DNA of 64,000 nucleotides from Dryococelus australis. Its lineage: Eukaryota > Arthropoda > Insecta > Phasmatodea > Phasmatidae. The notes beneath the pieces were generated by a model. That model saw only the letters and a list, made by a program, of their open reading frames with translations. It ran no database searches and was not told where the DNA came from. Position numbers and translations under genes: made by a program. The stretch spans positions 229,422,620 to 229,486,619 of the forward strand of contig CM057009.1 in the NCBI GenBank assembly GCA_029891345.1. Reading direction: 5' to 3'. Each line of letters opens with the position of its first letter. Position 1 is the first letter of the stretch. This document shows positions 1 through 12,112 of the stretch, one piece after another.

Positions 1-26
1 ATTCTATTAACATTCCATCCATCCCC

Positions 27-281
27 GGGGCCACAGTGACTGAGCGGTTAGACAACTCGCCTCTCACCAAGGCGAGCGGAGCTCAATTCCCGGCCGGGTC
101 ACTACAGGATTTTTGCAAGTGGGAATCTTGCCCGAAGTTGCCTCTGGTCGTCGGGCTTTCCCGTGGATCTCCCGTTTCCTTCGCCCTAGCATTCTGGTGC
201 TGCTCATACATTCTCATCTAATTTCACCATCATCGTCTCCCATGAACTCATTGTTAAGTGCCGACAAAATTTCTCCACTCA
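27..281 (+). mobile_element. tRNA-derived SINE, family 1, copy A
   Basis: The head resembles a tRNA: an A-box-like stretch (tgactgagcggttagac, 37-53) and a degenerate B-box-like stretch (gagctcaattcc, about 79-90). The body aligns without large gaps to the copy at 38176-38430, sharing segments such as 'cggccgggtcac' and 'gcaagtgggaatc'. The last ~33 bases (about 249-281) match the conserved 3' core 'gctgttaagaaccgcccaa' in diverged form. A poly-C run (about 289-301) follows. SINEs are non-autonomous retroposons transcribed by RNA polymerase III and mobilised by a partner LINE. The small open frames here are not coding. Confidence 0.72.
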
Positions 282-1059
282 AAATGATCCCCCCCCCCCC
301 CTCCTTCACACGACGCGAGTCAGCCTTTTTAGAAGTTGTATGTAGCACATCCATAATTCTCGATGTTGTTTCACCTAAACGAAATCTTTTCATTTACGTT
401 GGTCTTATATAAGTTTGATACCATCGAGCTCATTATTTTATGCCTCTATTATAATAACATGGAAGTTGGCTCCTCTCGTATGCACGATGTGTGTTTAAAT
501 ACTCATGATATAACATTCTTTCGTATCTATAGTTTTGGCATTATTTTCCACCAAAAATCATAATTTTATATTGTTTCTGTTATGTATGGATAAAAAAAGA
601 CCTATAGAAATGAAGATTTATGTATTGATATTTAATGTAATATGCTACTTAATGATATACTTATAAATTACCCAAAATAAAAGTTATATTTTTAAAAGGT
701 TGAATTACAAGTAAATATTAGCATATTTAATTCCAGGAAACTGATTTTCTTTTCAAAATTTAATTGACCAGTAATTTTTTTTAATTGGTAAATGTTTTCT
801 CTTTTTTTATCACTTTTGTTTCACTTTAGTTAGCAATTCGGTTTTTCCTATTGAAACATCACAAAAAATGTTAAGAAGAAATGACTCAGAATGGCAGTTA
901 GGCCTATGCAATTATTATTATTAAGTTTGATAAACTATATAGGTTTCTTCACTGCTGCAGATATCACAAAAATTTAACAGAAAAAAAAACCACATATAAA
1001 ACAAGAAACATGCTAAAAAAACAATCAATTTAAACAAGAAGACTACATTAGATGCTAAC
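282..1059. other. AT-rich DNA without a recognised gene
   Basis: Apart from the poly-C tract just after the SINE, this stretch is AT-rich with short A and T runs. I see no convincing coding frame or known repeat. Confidence 0.6.
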
Positions 1060-2582
1060 AAAATAAAGCACAACACAGATCAATGGAAACCACTCGTCAA
1101 CACCAATATAGAAACCAACAAAGCACAGAAAATCCTAATAAACAATCAGAATACAAAATAGTGCAAAAACGATACAGTAGAAACCAATGGAATCGACTTG
1201 AATGTAACAAAAACCCACAGACACCAGTGGAACACAATGAAGCCAAAGAAACCCACTAGAATACAACAGAAAGAATAAAACTACACCACTACAAAACCCA
1301 ATGGAAATTTTTATAATACAACCGAAACAAACTGACTACAACGCAACAGAAACTAACCAAACACAGCAGAATTCAATATAAACAATCTTAATAAAATAGA
1401 ATCCAAAAGATTATGGCACACAACAAAACAAAACAGATACCAACAAACCACAGCAGAAAGAAATAAAACACAGCAGAATCCAACGGAACACAGGAGAAAG
1501 AAACAGAACACAACATTACACTATGGAAAACTATTAAAGCCACTACAGCATAATAGACACCAATAGCACACAACATAAATAGTGGAAACCACTAAAATAA
1601 AAACAGAAAACAACTAAGCTTACGACAATAGAAACCAACAAAACACAATAGAAACCAACAATACCTGGTAGGAACCAATAAAACGCAATTAAAATTAATT
1701 CGAACCAATAGAATATAACAGAAACAAATTGGTTACAGCACAATATAAACCCACAAAATTCAACGGGAACCCATGTAAACCACTAGAATGCAAACAGAAA
1801 CTAACTGGCCACAACACAACAAAAACCAAAAACCCAACAATAACCAATGGAAACCACTAAATCACAACAGAAACAAATTGCACAATAGGAACCAACAAAA
1901 CACAACAGAAACCAGTGGAAACTATTAGAATACAACAGAAACAAAATGGCTTCAGCAGGATAGAAACTATAGAAACACAACATAAACAAATGGAAACCAC
2001 TTGATTACAACATAAACAAACTGACTACAGCACAATAGGAATCAACAAAACAACAGAAACCAATGGAAAACACTGGAATACAACAAAAATCAAACGACTA
2101 TAGACAAAAGTTAAACCAGTGGAGCCACTAAAGCTCAGCAAAAAATAACAGAACACAGATCACAAACCAGTGAAACTGGTAGAATTCCACAGAGAAGGAT
2201 AGACTACAGCACAACCGAAAACAACAAAATGCAACCGAAACCAATGGTATCCAACAGAATACAATACAAGCCATCAGCATATGGCACATCAAATAACCAA
2301 CAAAACACAACAGAAACCAACAGACAGAAGTCAATGGAAACCACTAGAATACAATACAAACCAGCAGATAAATTAATAACAGAAACCAACCTATTCTACT
2401 AAAAGTTGTTGTACCAAGTAGAAAACAATTAAAACCAATGTTACCAGTGTTTTCTAACAGAAAACCATTCAATGTTCACTGTTCACTAAATTTGTATACA
2501 ATACAAACCACTGGACTCCAATTCAAGCTACTGGGTGACCAATGGAAAACATCAGAAACCAACAAAAATACACTAGAATAAT
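1060..2582. repeat. Degenerate ~73-bp tandem array, A-rich
   Basis: About 1.5 kb is built from recurring blocks such as 'accaatggaaaccac', 'agaatacaacagaaac' and 'gaaaccaacaaaacacaac'. The anchor 'ggaaaccac' or a close variant recurs near 1774, 1849, 1917, 1992 and 2065, spacings of 75, 68, 75 and 73 bp. Units are strongly diverged, so this is an old array. The plus strand is A/C-rich with few G and T, so the minus strand is accidentally open in several frames and gives Cys/Phe/Leu/Val-rich peptides of 60-68 residues. No signal peptide, start context or conserved motif supports coding. Confidence 0.75.
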
Positions 2583-3249
2583 GTTTCTATAAACACTGAA
2601 ATTTATGTTGGATTTTGTATGTTATGTTGTGAATTTTTGATAGGTTATAAACTACATGGAGACACTGAGAAGGACTTTAAATAGATTTGAAATATACATT
2701 ATATTTTTCGCTCATTAGGAATAATTAGAGTATTGGTGGAAATAGATTAATTTTGAAAATAATGTGTGTGTCAAGAAATTAAAAATCATATTTCATTATT
2801 TTATTTTTAGTAAGACCTTCATCCTCGCGAACTCTGATACACCCCTCTGACATCTTGTGACAATATATTCATTATTTATCAAGTTTTGATGCTTATTCGA
2901 TAAAGAATTAAGGCACGATGTTGAGAAAATATTGATTTAATTGCTAAAAGTAAGGAAAATGAATTTAATATTCTAAAAAAAGATAACGGTTTAGAAATAA
3001 ATATTTTCGATACATTTATATCCGTTTGTTAAAATATATGCTGATAAAAATAGCAGGTTATATAGACATGAAAACGTGTATTAGAATGGTGTGAACATAT
3101 GGGTTCAGAAGAAAAAATTAATTAAATTAAACTATCATCGCAAAATGAAATTTATTCAAAATTAAATACAAGCCATATTTCAGATAAATATTATCATACC
3201 AAAAAGGTTCGAAAAAATTTATTTTTAAAAATAATGCAGTATATACTAA
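2583..3249. other. AT-rich DNA; possible LTR-end fragment near 2811
   Basis: No gene is seen. The 14-bp motif taagacctycatcc at 2811-2824, preceded by a T-rich run, also occurs at 5991-6004 after a similar T-rich run. This could be the shared 3' end of a degenerate LTR. The resemblance outside the motif is weak. Confidence 0.35.
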
Positions 3250-3961
3250 ATGCTTACTACTATATAAATGCGAAAGTGTGCTTGTTTCTTTGTTTTTCCT
3301 TCTTTTACATCAAAATGGAGCAACAGATTGACGTGATTTTTTGCAGAGATATAGTTGAAGGTCCATAGAGTGGCATAGGCTACTTTCTATCCCAGGAAAA
3401 TATATCAAACAGTTCCAAAAAAATGATGATTAGGGATGTACATAGGTACTGGATTAAACTTTTCTTAGGATTACTGCATTAAAAAGCATTGTTAAAAAAA
3501 TTACGTCATTTTTTTTTTTGTCTTTGGGCTGTCTTACATTTTCTCCCAAGAGCCTCAGCAGCTCAGTGGCTAGAGCACCCAATAGTAGGGCTGCAGTAGC
3601 CCAGTGACTAGAACACCCATTAAGAGGGCCGCAGTAGCTCAGTGCATAGAGCACCCAATAGTGGGGCCGCAGTAGCTCAGTGGTTAGAGCACCCAATAGT
3701 GTGGCCGCAGCAGCCCAGTGGCTAGAGCACCCATTAAGGGAGCCGCAGTAGCTCAGTGGCTAGAGCACCCAATAGTGGGGCCGCAGAAGCTCAGTATCTA
3801 GAGCACCCAAAAGTGGGGCTACAGTAGCCTATTGGGTAGAGAACCCAATAGTGGGTCCGCAGTAGCCCAGTGGGTAGAGAACCTAATAGAGGGGCCGCAG
3901 TTGCCCAGTGGCTAGAGCACCCAATAGTGGGACCGTGTGCAAAGCAGCGGGTAAAAGCTAG
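3250..3961 (+). mobile_element. Possible non-autonomous Helitron-like element
   Basis: The 5' part (about 3258-3410) has the layout of an abundant insect repeat type I recall: 'tatataaatgcgaaagtg', a T-rich stretch, then 'cataggctactttctatccc'. The 3' end reads 'gcgggtaaaagctag' followed by T, giving a CTAG|T terminus at 3958-3962. Helitrons typically end in CTRR and insert before T. No Rep/helicase is present, so any such element would be non-autonomous. A 38-bp tandem array fills the second half. The expected 5' TC start and the 3' hairpin are not clear, so the class is uncertain. It could be another MITE-like family. Confidence 0.42.
3551..3930 (+). repeat. Minisatellite, ten 38-bp units with a tRNA A-box-like core
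   Basis: Exactly 380 bases divide into ten units of 38 bp. The best units contain 'tagctcagtggttagagc', which fits the tRNA D-arm/A-box consensus TRGCNNAGYNGG and the D-stem. The rest of each unit reads 'acccaatagtggggccgcag' or a close variant. Units differ at a few positions each. No B box or acceptor stem lies between units, so these are not tRNA genes. The array ends one base before the 3' tail of the Helitron-like element, suggesting expansion inside a mobile element that had captured a tRNA 5' part. Confidence 0.88.
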
Positions 3962-5209
3962 TTTGTAATAAATAGATGTTTTAATTTTAGCTGTCCTATT
4001 AAAATTCTTTAGCGATGTTTGTTTAAGCACATTAATTATATCAATCTTGATATTATAAGCTCCGAGATATCTTGGTGTTCCAATTAAAACAACTACAATT
4101 TAATTAATTTTATTAAGTGATTTTGATATAAATTAATGTTGATAAGTGCTGTTACAGAATAATGTTTCTAATTATGCAAAAGATATGTTAAAGATAATAA
4201 ATAAAAGCTTATGAAAAAATACATAACCTTTAATTATTTTATACATTTTGATGCTAATAATTTACATGGTTGGCCTATATCAGAATATTTGTTTTATAGT
4301 GGATTTGAATTGTCGAGAAAATTTAATATAGGAGAGATAAAACAAAAAATTTAATACCTTCCGAAAGATTCAGAAAAAGGCAATATTTTAGAATTTGAGT
4401 AAAAAACCTTAGTAATTTATGTAACAGTCATCAAGATTTTAATTTCTTCCGATACGATAAATATCATCTAAAAATAAAGAAAATTTGATTTACAGTATAA
4501 CATTGAGACTATGTTTAGAAATGTTTCAATATAAAGAAATACTCATGAAAGTGATAACGAAAAAAGCTTCAAAAATAATCATTTTATACACAACAGAGAA
4601 CAAAAGGGATTTTTATTTTAACTAATTAAAAATTCAGTTTATGGAAAAGAAATGGAAAATATGAGTGTGAATATATATCATATTAATAAATAATGCTAGA
4701 AAATAAAAATTGATAAACTTTATTTTAAATAAATCTACTAATTTGGGTGAAAATTGAGAAGCTATTTTTCGAAATAATACAAAGTAAGAATTATACTGCA
4801 ATAATGGCAATTTTGAAAATTTGAAAATAATTAATGTGTATAACGTTTATAATAAAATTATGTAAAAAAGAAAATTTTTTATGTGCTTCTAAATCACTGC
4901 TTTTTTAATATATAATTTTAAAGTGGAATATTTTAAATTATATATGAAAAAGTAAATAATGTATTTTGTAGTAGCTGTTATTTGAAAGATAATATATCGA
5001 TGCCACAAAGGAACAAAAAAATAATAGCTAAGATTAAATATGAATGAAATAATATAATTATGACTGAATAAGTTGATTAGGAATAATAACAATGGTATTT
5101 TAAGTCTTTGTTAAATATATTAACAAATCAAAAGGAGTTAAAGTGTTAGTTGTTAAAAATAAAATAATATTTAATGATTACTAGAAATATATTTCGGTAA
5201 AAGAAAATA
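3962..5209. other. Very AT-rich DNA without a recognised gene
   Basis: Low-complexity A/T sequence. Short frames such as the minus-strand 67-residue frame at 4889-5092 have biased composition and no recognisable motif. Confidence 0.6.
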
Positions 5210-6015
5210 TTACGTACTTCAGCTGGCGCCGACTAAGCTGCCCTACGCCGTAATCGGAGACCAACCTCACCCTCCCCTCTTCCTGGAACGATGCGCTCGT
5301 GGCATCCTGAAACCTTTTCTGGTAATCCCGTGAATAATGGACAGTGGCTCGTCAGGCTGTCGTGCTGCTCGGCACCTTACTTGCGTCACGGCCCCTCTCC
5401 CCTGCTGGAAGTTTCGGCAAGTTTGGCGACGACGCAAGAATGTTCTGATGAGATTAGCTGCCGCCTCAGCCACTATATATACTGCTGCAAACCAGCAACT
5501 GGCAATCGTTGATATGGCCGTCTGGCCGAGTGTGCGCGAGGGATGAAAATGTGAACGACGACTGGAGATTGCAGGACGACGGTGAGTGAGGTTCGTAGCT
5601 TGAATGGACGAGAGGATGTGAAACCGAAGTGTGAAGCCTACTGTGTGTGAATGCGCTTGGAGGACTCTAGAACATTGCGACTGGCGGGACATGGACTGAA
5701 CTGAGGTGGGACTGAATGGAAGTGTAATACTGATTTTATCGTAAATATTCTGTCAGATATGGACGCATAAATTATAATATAATTGAATAGGTTGATAAAC
5801 TGTCTATTGGGACTGATCTTTAATTATTTAATTTCATTGATTTCTTTGTCGTAATTACAAATTGTATTAATTGGAGTCAATTGTGAACAGTACGTGATTT
5901 AAATATATTGTGAGAATTTGACTTCAGAGAATTTTGCTGTAGTTATTGTGAATAAAATAAGAAAATTATAATTAATTTTTTTTATTTGATTAAGACCTCC
6001 ATCCCTTAACAAACT
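5210..6015 (+). mobile_element. Possible LTR or retroelement fragment
   Basis: A sharply GC-richer block (about 5220-5720) sits in AT-rich flanks. It has a TATA-like 'ctatatatactgctg' near 5475 and then an AT-rich part ending in 'taagacctccatccctta' (5991-6008). GC-rich U3 with a TATA box followed by AT-rich R/U5 is a common LTR layout, and the end motif recurs near 2811. No primer-binding site, gag or pol is adjacent, so this would be a solo LTR or fragment. The minus-strand 141-residue frame at 5267-5692 shows no known domain and probably reflects GC content. A host promoter/first-exon region is an alternative. Confidence 0.3.
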
Positions 6016-8460
6016 TGGTATAATCCACTTAATTTCTAGAGAGAGAAATTGCAACAATATAATTATTAATGAACGTTTCGCTTTTCAGAACTTAATAATT
6101 AATCATTCAAGATCGTAAATATTTAGTGACATTTTCCATTTATTAAAACAAATGTGTAATAATAAATGTAAATTTTCTTCATTTCTGAGATAAAATCTTT
6201 ATCAGAACCATCAAAAAATGATAAAATTTTCATTTTCGTCGCTTGTTTGTAAATCAATATAATAAATCCTTTGATCACTAATTTTTCTAATATATTGCAA
6301 AAGGTTCGTCAACAAACTAATCACAAAATCAAAACATTGTTTTAGGTCCAAATGTAGCAATAATAAGAGTTTATAAGTTATCCATTTCATAATATTTGAT
6401 AAACATAAAATAAGTCATGTTACAATGAATAATTACAGACTTAAAATTATTGGAATGATATATGTTTGTACCAATATGATGTATAATTACTGTGTATCAT
6501 TAAAACCTTAAAATATTTGGTATTCTATCATCCAACTTTATATTGTATACAGCATTATTCAACTAAGAGGTTCACCTCAAGTAGGTTCAAAAATTTGATT
6601 TTGAATCCATAAATGACACTATAGGGGCATAAAACACCGTCTATGTCTGTTCCGAGATGTAATTAATTACTGAGATAACGATATAAACTTTAGTTTTTTT
6701 TATTGGAATATACTCATTTCTTACAATAGCATAACATGTAATTAAGCGAAGAGCTCAGAATCGGGACTATTTTGAAAATCCGACGAGCACATTGTTTTCA
6801 TAGGTGCACGCATTTCACTGTAGCTGTGATGGGGTTCGTTGTGTTATCCATTGGGAGATATCCTATGTAAGGGAAAAAGAAAATTTTTACACACTTTGTA
6901 TATTACTGTTTTCAATGCAGTCTTGTATTAACCAGTAACTCACTAAAAACGCTCTCTTCGATATTTTTAATACCAATATTCTGAAGAAGGTAATGGGCAG
7001 AAAATTAGATACTGCGATGTTTTATTTGTTTTAAGTAAACTATTGTACGAATTTTACTGAATATTGTTTAAGTGTCTATAATGTTATTTTATATTTCCAG
7101 AAAAAAAAATTGCAATGTCTGTTGATGTATTTTCAATATACATTTGTCGGTGAAGTCTGGTCTTTCGCGAGCAAAAATTTCGACGTGAGATTTACTTTCA
7201 TATCTTCAAAAAGTGTCAATAATTTATTTTAAATTAAAGAAATGTGTATGGTTTTAAGTCTTTGTTATTATATGTATCTCAATTTATATTTTACAATATT
7301 AAACAAACTCATCAGAATTTAATCAATATAAATATTATGCAGCTTAATTCTAGTGAATATATATTTTTAACACTACTTAGAAACACGCTGATCTTGAATC
7401 ATGTCTTTGAACCTCTATATTCGGCGGGTCAAAATGAAGTTTATCCCCATCTTCAGCCATCCTCTGAACTCGAATGGCACAACAGTATTCTGTGAAGATC
7501 TTAGATAAAGTTCAGACATAATCTCGGATAAAACAATAAACTTCAATGTAGCAACCGGTCATTGGCCAGGCAATTTTCCCCGTCTTGAAGACATAGTCTT
7601 AGGAATTCGGTTGTGTTTATGACACTCGCTACCTGCGAGTCACCCTGACAGGCTTGGTGCGTCTCCTGAGGGTGCGAAACCTGCGAAGTGTTTTTGATTA
7701 GGCTACTTGCTGGTTGAGAGGCGCACTGACAGGGCAAGGGCGGCTAGCGAGCGGACATAGCCCGCAGCATTTTTATTATATTAATTGTACTCTCGCGCTC
7801 AACAAGTTGGCCGGATAGGTCGGGTTACCACGCAAGAAGAGGACCAGATTGGGCGTCGTCGGGAGTCATAAAGGTGACAAACAATAGCGAATCTCGGAGA
7901 GAACGGACTTTCGGTTTTGAACAACCATGAGGTGACGTGTGTATTATTCCTAACTTCCACCTTGTAAAGTAATCTTAAAATTTTCAATTAATGACACACA
8001 AAGTGGCAGTGTAGATGTGCATGTCTAACCGAAAACTAGAATCTATTGAGATAAAGGTAGGCAAACATTACATTCCCGGAAATAAAGTGGAGCTCCAATG
8101 ATTTCCTGCCCGAAAGTAGTTTTTCAAGTAGGTGACGTTGCCCTCAAAATTCAACAGCCAAATGTCGTTTGTTGCAGACACACGAAATAATATGCGCCGT
8201 AGAGCACCACAGAGCAAAGGCGGAGTCTTTAACACAACTGTTGTGGGAACATTGGTTATTTTATGGTAATACGCAATATATTTTAATCTGTTTGCAACGA
8301 ATGTTTAATTCGAGAGAATTTGTTCATTTCGAAATGTTTCTTCGATATCTATTTTTGATGTTTCTTTTGTATACAAAAACGTATGTAGTTGACTAATCAG
8401 TTACCAGTGAGCTTACACTACTCCGTTAAACGACCGTCATTTACACCCCGTGCACAGTTC
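6016..8460. other. Mostly AT-rich DNA with one GC-richer block
   Basis: No coding gene is recognised. Positions 7545-7900 are GC-richer and less repetitive than their surroundings, but no domain, SINE box or terminal repeat can be identified there. The frames in the block (64 and 62 residues, minus strand) resemble nothing I know. Confidence 0.5.
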
Positions 8461-8516
8461 GACTCTCAAGACCTCGCTGTTAAGAACGGCCCAAATCTCT
8501 CCCCTCCACTCTCTCG
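8461..8516 (+). mobile_element. 3' fragment of SINE family 1
   Basis: The segment ctcaagacctcgctgttaag plus the following 'ccaaatctct' matches the 3' core of the SINE at 38176-38430 almost exactly. The tRNA-like head and most of the body are absent, consistent with 5' truncation on insertion or an independently conserved 3' module. Confidence 0.7.
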
Positions 8517-10370
8517 GTTACAAACATAAGTTGTATGAGTAATTTGTTTATGCCAGTCGGATAATGATATGCGCGGGCACTCACATTTAGCTTAAAATAA
8601 TATTTTTCGCAATGGAAATTATTGTTAAATTTACTCATAATTCATATAGTTTTAAATGCATATTTCATTTTGCTTACTATAAACTGATAGTGATAGCTAA
8701 GCATATATAAACATGAATTTTGTAACAGAATTTTGTAATCAATTATGATAGTTTTAATTTTTCACATAGCTCCTTTTTTTGATAGGGCAGTTTCATTTAT
8801 TAAATCATAATTTTTCATACAAACTTTCTCTATTATGGTGTACCAATTCCGCATCTCTTTAACAAATTTATGAATAAAAACTTATATATTTCAAAATTTT
8901 TTGTAAAAATTATTTGTTTTATTTGTATTTATCAATATAAACTTTAATACACAAAAATTATTTATACACGTGTAGCAAGTTGGTTTTATTCATTGATTAT
9001 AAGTTAATGAAACGACTTTGACTTCCAAAAACCAGATGTGCAGGTACAAGTTACGGTTTTGTAGCTATCAATGAAATGAGAGAAACAGAAAACAGTATTT
9101 CTATGAATTTCTGAGCTCACAAGTGGTATATAAATTCATAAAGAGATTAATTCTAAACCCAGGCCAAGAGCCAAAATGTAGAACATTTTCTTCCTTATTC
9201 TTACAAACAGAATCCCAGAAGCCACAGTTATTTATTCAGCCGGGAGGAGCCTGCAGATCAAGATTCAGTTCTCCCTCCCTCCATGTTCCGTCACCAGCAA
9301 AGGACACGAAAAATCAATCCAGTTTTGTAAAAATTTAACCCTAGACATGTACAATTCATATGGCTTCTAGCAGGCAATTCAGGAACCTTTTGCCTAAACT
9401 CACCATGTTCGTGGTAGCATCTAGTGCTACTAACCACCATCAAAACGGTCTACACATTGTAACACACCCCCATGGTATTTAAATGGACATGATAAAAAAT
9501 TTCCGATGATTTATTAGGAAAGTTATAGTAAAAGCACGTTCATTGATTTGCATTACATTACCCACAAAATTGAAATTCTATATCAGATAAGAAATTATAA
9601 TATAAATATTATATTTATGTTCACACGGTTGATCCGCGACTTTAGAGGTTATCGATAGCAAATAATGTAACAGCAGTGAATTGGTGCTCGTGGTTACTCT
9701 GCTGTTTGTAAACGCTCTGCAAACCGTTTGTTACTGTTTACGAAATTTTGTTACAGTAGTCAGAGGGTGCGTAATTCGGTTTGGTAATGGGAAGTTATTT
9801 TATATTTATTATTGTGTTCGTGTTTATTTTCGTATAGTTCAATGTTTCGGTGCAATGCTTCGGTCCTTAGCGTTTTTTTTTGTGTTGTGCATGATTTATT
9901 TATTATTGTAATTAAATTAATTGTGTACCTGATGTCGGAAATGATTACTTCTTTCCAGCATCTGTATAACGGCGCCAACATACTGAAGAATATCCGCCTC
10001 TACATACAAATAGTTCACTATGTCTGTAAATTCCGTTTCTATTTTTGACCTAGCTAGAGTAATTGCACAGTTTTAAAGTTGCCACCCAAAGTCGGCTGTG
10101 TATAGTTAATAATGTGCACTTTCGCGGTGGTTTGTGAAAGTAAACTGTCGGAAACGCCAATGATCAGCTTGTTGCCAGTAAAAGAGAGCAAATTTGCGTA
10201 ATGATTTCTGATCCATTCATGCTGACAGTGCCATCTATACAATACATATGTAACTAATTGTAAAAGTAAAAATGTTCTCGTTAGAGTGCAGAACTGAATG
10301 CGAGGAAAAAGAAAAAGAAAAAATCCTCACTACAATCTTTTTTAAAATATATATACCTTCACTTCCCACC
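8517..10370. other. AT-rich DNA without a recognised gene
   Basis: Slightly GC-richer patches occur at 9120-9480 and 9640-9780, but no domain, repeat boundary or splice pattern is convincing. A short AAAAG-rich purine run lies near 10300-10322. Confidence 0.5.
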
Positions 10371-10661
10371 TCCTAAGTTATGTGATTCTGCATTGTGTGT
10401 TTCTAAGTTGTGTGTTTCCAAGTTTTGATAGTGCTAAGCTGTGTTTTTCTAACTTGCACTCGTTCTTAGTTATGATTTTTCTAAGTTATGATAGTTCTAA
10501 GATCTGATTTTATAAGTTACGACAGTTATAAGTTATGAATTTCTAAGGTACGACAGTTCTAAGTTGTGAATTTCTAAGTTACGCCAGTTCTAAGTTATGA
10601 TAGTTTTAACTTGTATCGATATTTCCAAGAATTCTAAGTTATGACTGTTCTAAGTTGTCAA
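10371..10661 (+). repeat. Short-unit tandem array (ctaagttatga type)
   Basis: 'ttctaagttatga' and variants such as 'ttctaagttacg' and 'ttctaagttgtga' recur about every 13-16 bases through roughly 290 bp, often alternating 'atttctaagtta' with 'cagttctaagtta'. The pattern indicates a dimeric unit of about 28-30 bp. It lies in ordinary AT-rich DNA and has no coding capacity. Confidence 0.8.
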
Positions 10662-11591
10662 TTATGTGTAGTTCCCGATATAGATATGCATTACCCATCA
10701 GAAATTTTCGCATGTCAAAATCAGTAACTTGATTATTTTCCGTGAGGATGGGGTTTGTGGTAAAAACTAAACTACTTATATAACGTTTATGATATACAAG
10801 TCTCTTACATGACGCAGTACAGTAGTATAACCAGATGGCAAGGAAGTTCATAACATAATAGGCTCTTTTTTTTCATACAGTGAGCATAGGCCTGCCACTG
10901 TATTTCTCAAAAATCAAGCCTGTGATTCTGAACGACTGTAATTGGATGGCTTTACGATCTGAGATCTTTCCCGCGAAAACTGGTGCAGTTAGTTACACTA
11001 CCCTTCCGTTTAGGTTATGGCACAATTGTGTTAATATGTTCAAAATATATTTATTATTAACAGTTAGGATGTACATTTAATTGTGCCATATAACACTGGA
11101 ACAAATAGATTTATATTTATTTATTCTTATTTTTTAATATTTTTATTTCTATTCTTTAATTTTTTTATTTTATTTTTGTAAGTTATATGACTATACAACA
11201 TGGTTCACTTACACACCAGCACAAGAAACACAAATCCAAGTACATAATTTTGACAAATGGACCTCAACACTCAGTCTAATTTTACTATTATAAAGTTCTG
11301 ATAAACTACTTAATCAGTATTATATTCCACAAACTAGTGCACATTTTTGACTGGTATAAATGTTATATAATGCATTTGTTCTAAATACAGCCCTTTAAAC
11401 TGTTGTTTCCATTGAAAAATAATATATGTAGCTGTATTACGTATACTGACAGTCAACTGGATGTGTTTTTGTAAATATAATCTGTAGCACAGGGAGACAC
11501 TGCTGTTACCATGGAAACATATAGATGACTGCCTTCAGAAATGTCACAAAAAAGGCACACTATATGAAGTTATGGGCAGTTTTATAATATA
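10662..11591. other. AT-rich DNA without a recognised gene
   Basis: A T-rich low-complexity stretch occurs at about 11110-11180. Nothing else can be supported. Confidence 0.5.
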
Positions 11592-12112
11592 CAGGATGAT
11601 TCACGAGGAGTTACCGTCAATAACAGGGCTTATTAGTCAAGTTATTTGGAGAAAAATATGCCATATAACTGTGGGTCTTATACGCAAATTTACAGAGTAA
11701 TTCGTAAAATTTTACAGGTCAAAGAAATCTCTTTCAAAATTGAGTCAGACTTTGTTTACTTTGAAGCATCAAAAGTGATTCTTACAAGTTCACAAGACGT
11801 GTTCAATATCTTTCCGTCTAATAACACACTCAGCCGCATGGTTATAAACCGCACGTCGCTCTACGTTGCTGCTCACGGCCGTGTTCACGAATTAAACAGT
11901 GAAACAGACAGTCCCACTTCTCAGTGGTCTAAGTCACACGCTGTTCATAGTAACAGTTAACAACATGTCGCAGTGGCTTAGAGCGTTCCCAGTTTTTCCA
12001 ATTACTTATGTAAATATTGTAAATACGACCCACATTTATATGACATAATTGGCTCCATATGACTTGAGGTACAAGTTCGGTGAGTGGTGGCAACGTATCG
12101 TGATAAATCCTG
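11592..12112. mobile_element. Mariner-like MITE, diverged terminal inverted repeats
   Basis: The left end reads caggatgattcacgagg. The reverse complement of the right end reads caggatttatcacgata. About 20 of the first 30 positions agree. Both ends abut TA (11590-11591 and 12113-12114), the target duplication expected for Tc1/mariner-type elements. The 104-residue plus-strand frame at 11646-11960 has no transposase motif that I recognise, so the element is non-autonomous or decayed. The left end resembles an insect terminal sequence type I recall ('acagggtgattcacgagg'), a recollection without a search behind it. Confidence 0.6.

Noticed and set aside
3551..3930. Cluster of tRNA genes
   Set aside because: Units have only an A-box/D-arm-like part; no anticodon arm, B box or acceptor stem fits in 38 bp.
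5267..5692. 141-residue Arg-rich minus-strand frame as a gene
   Set aside because: It lies in a GC-rich block with overlapping frames on both strands and no domain; an LTR-like or promoter block explains it better.
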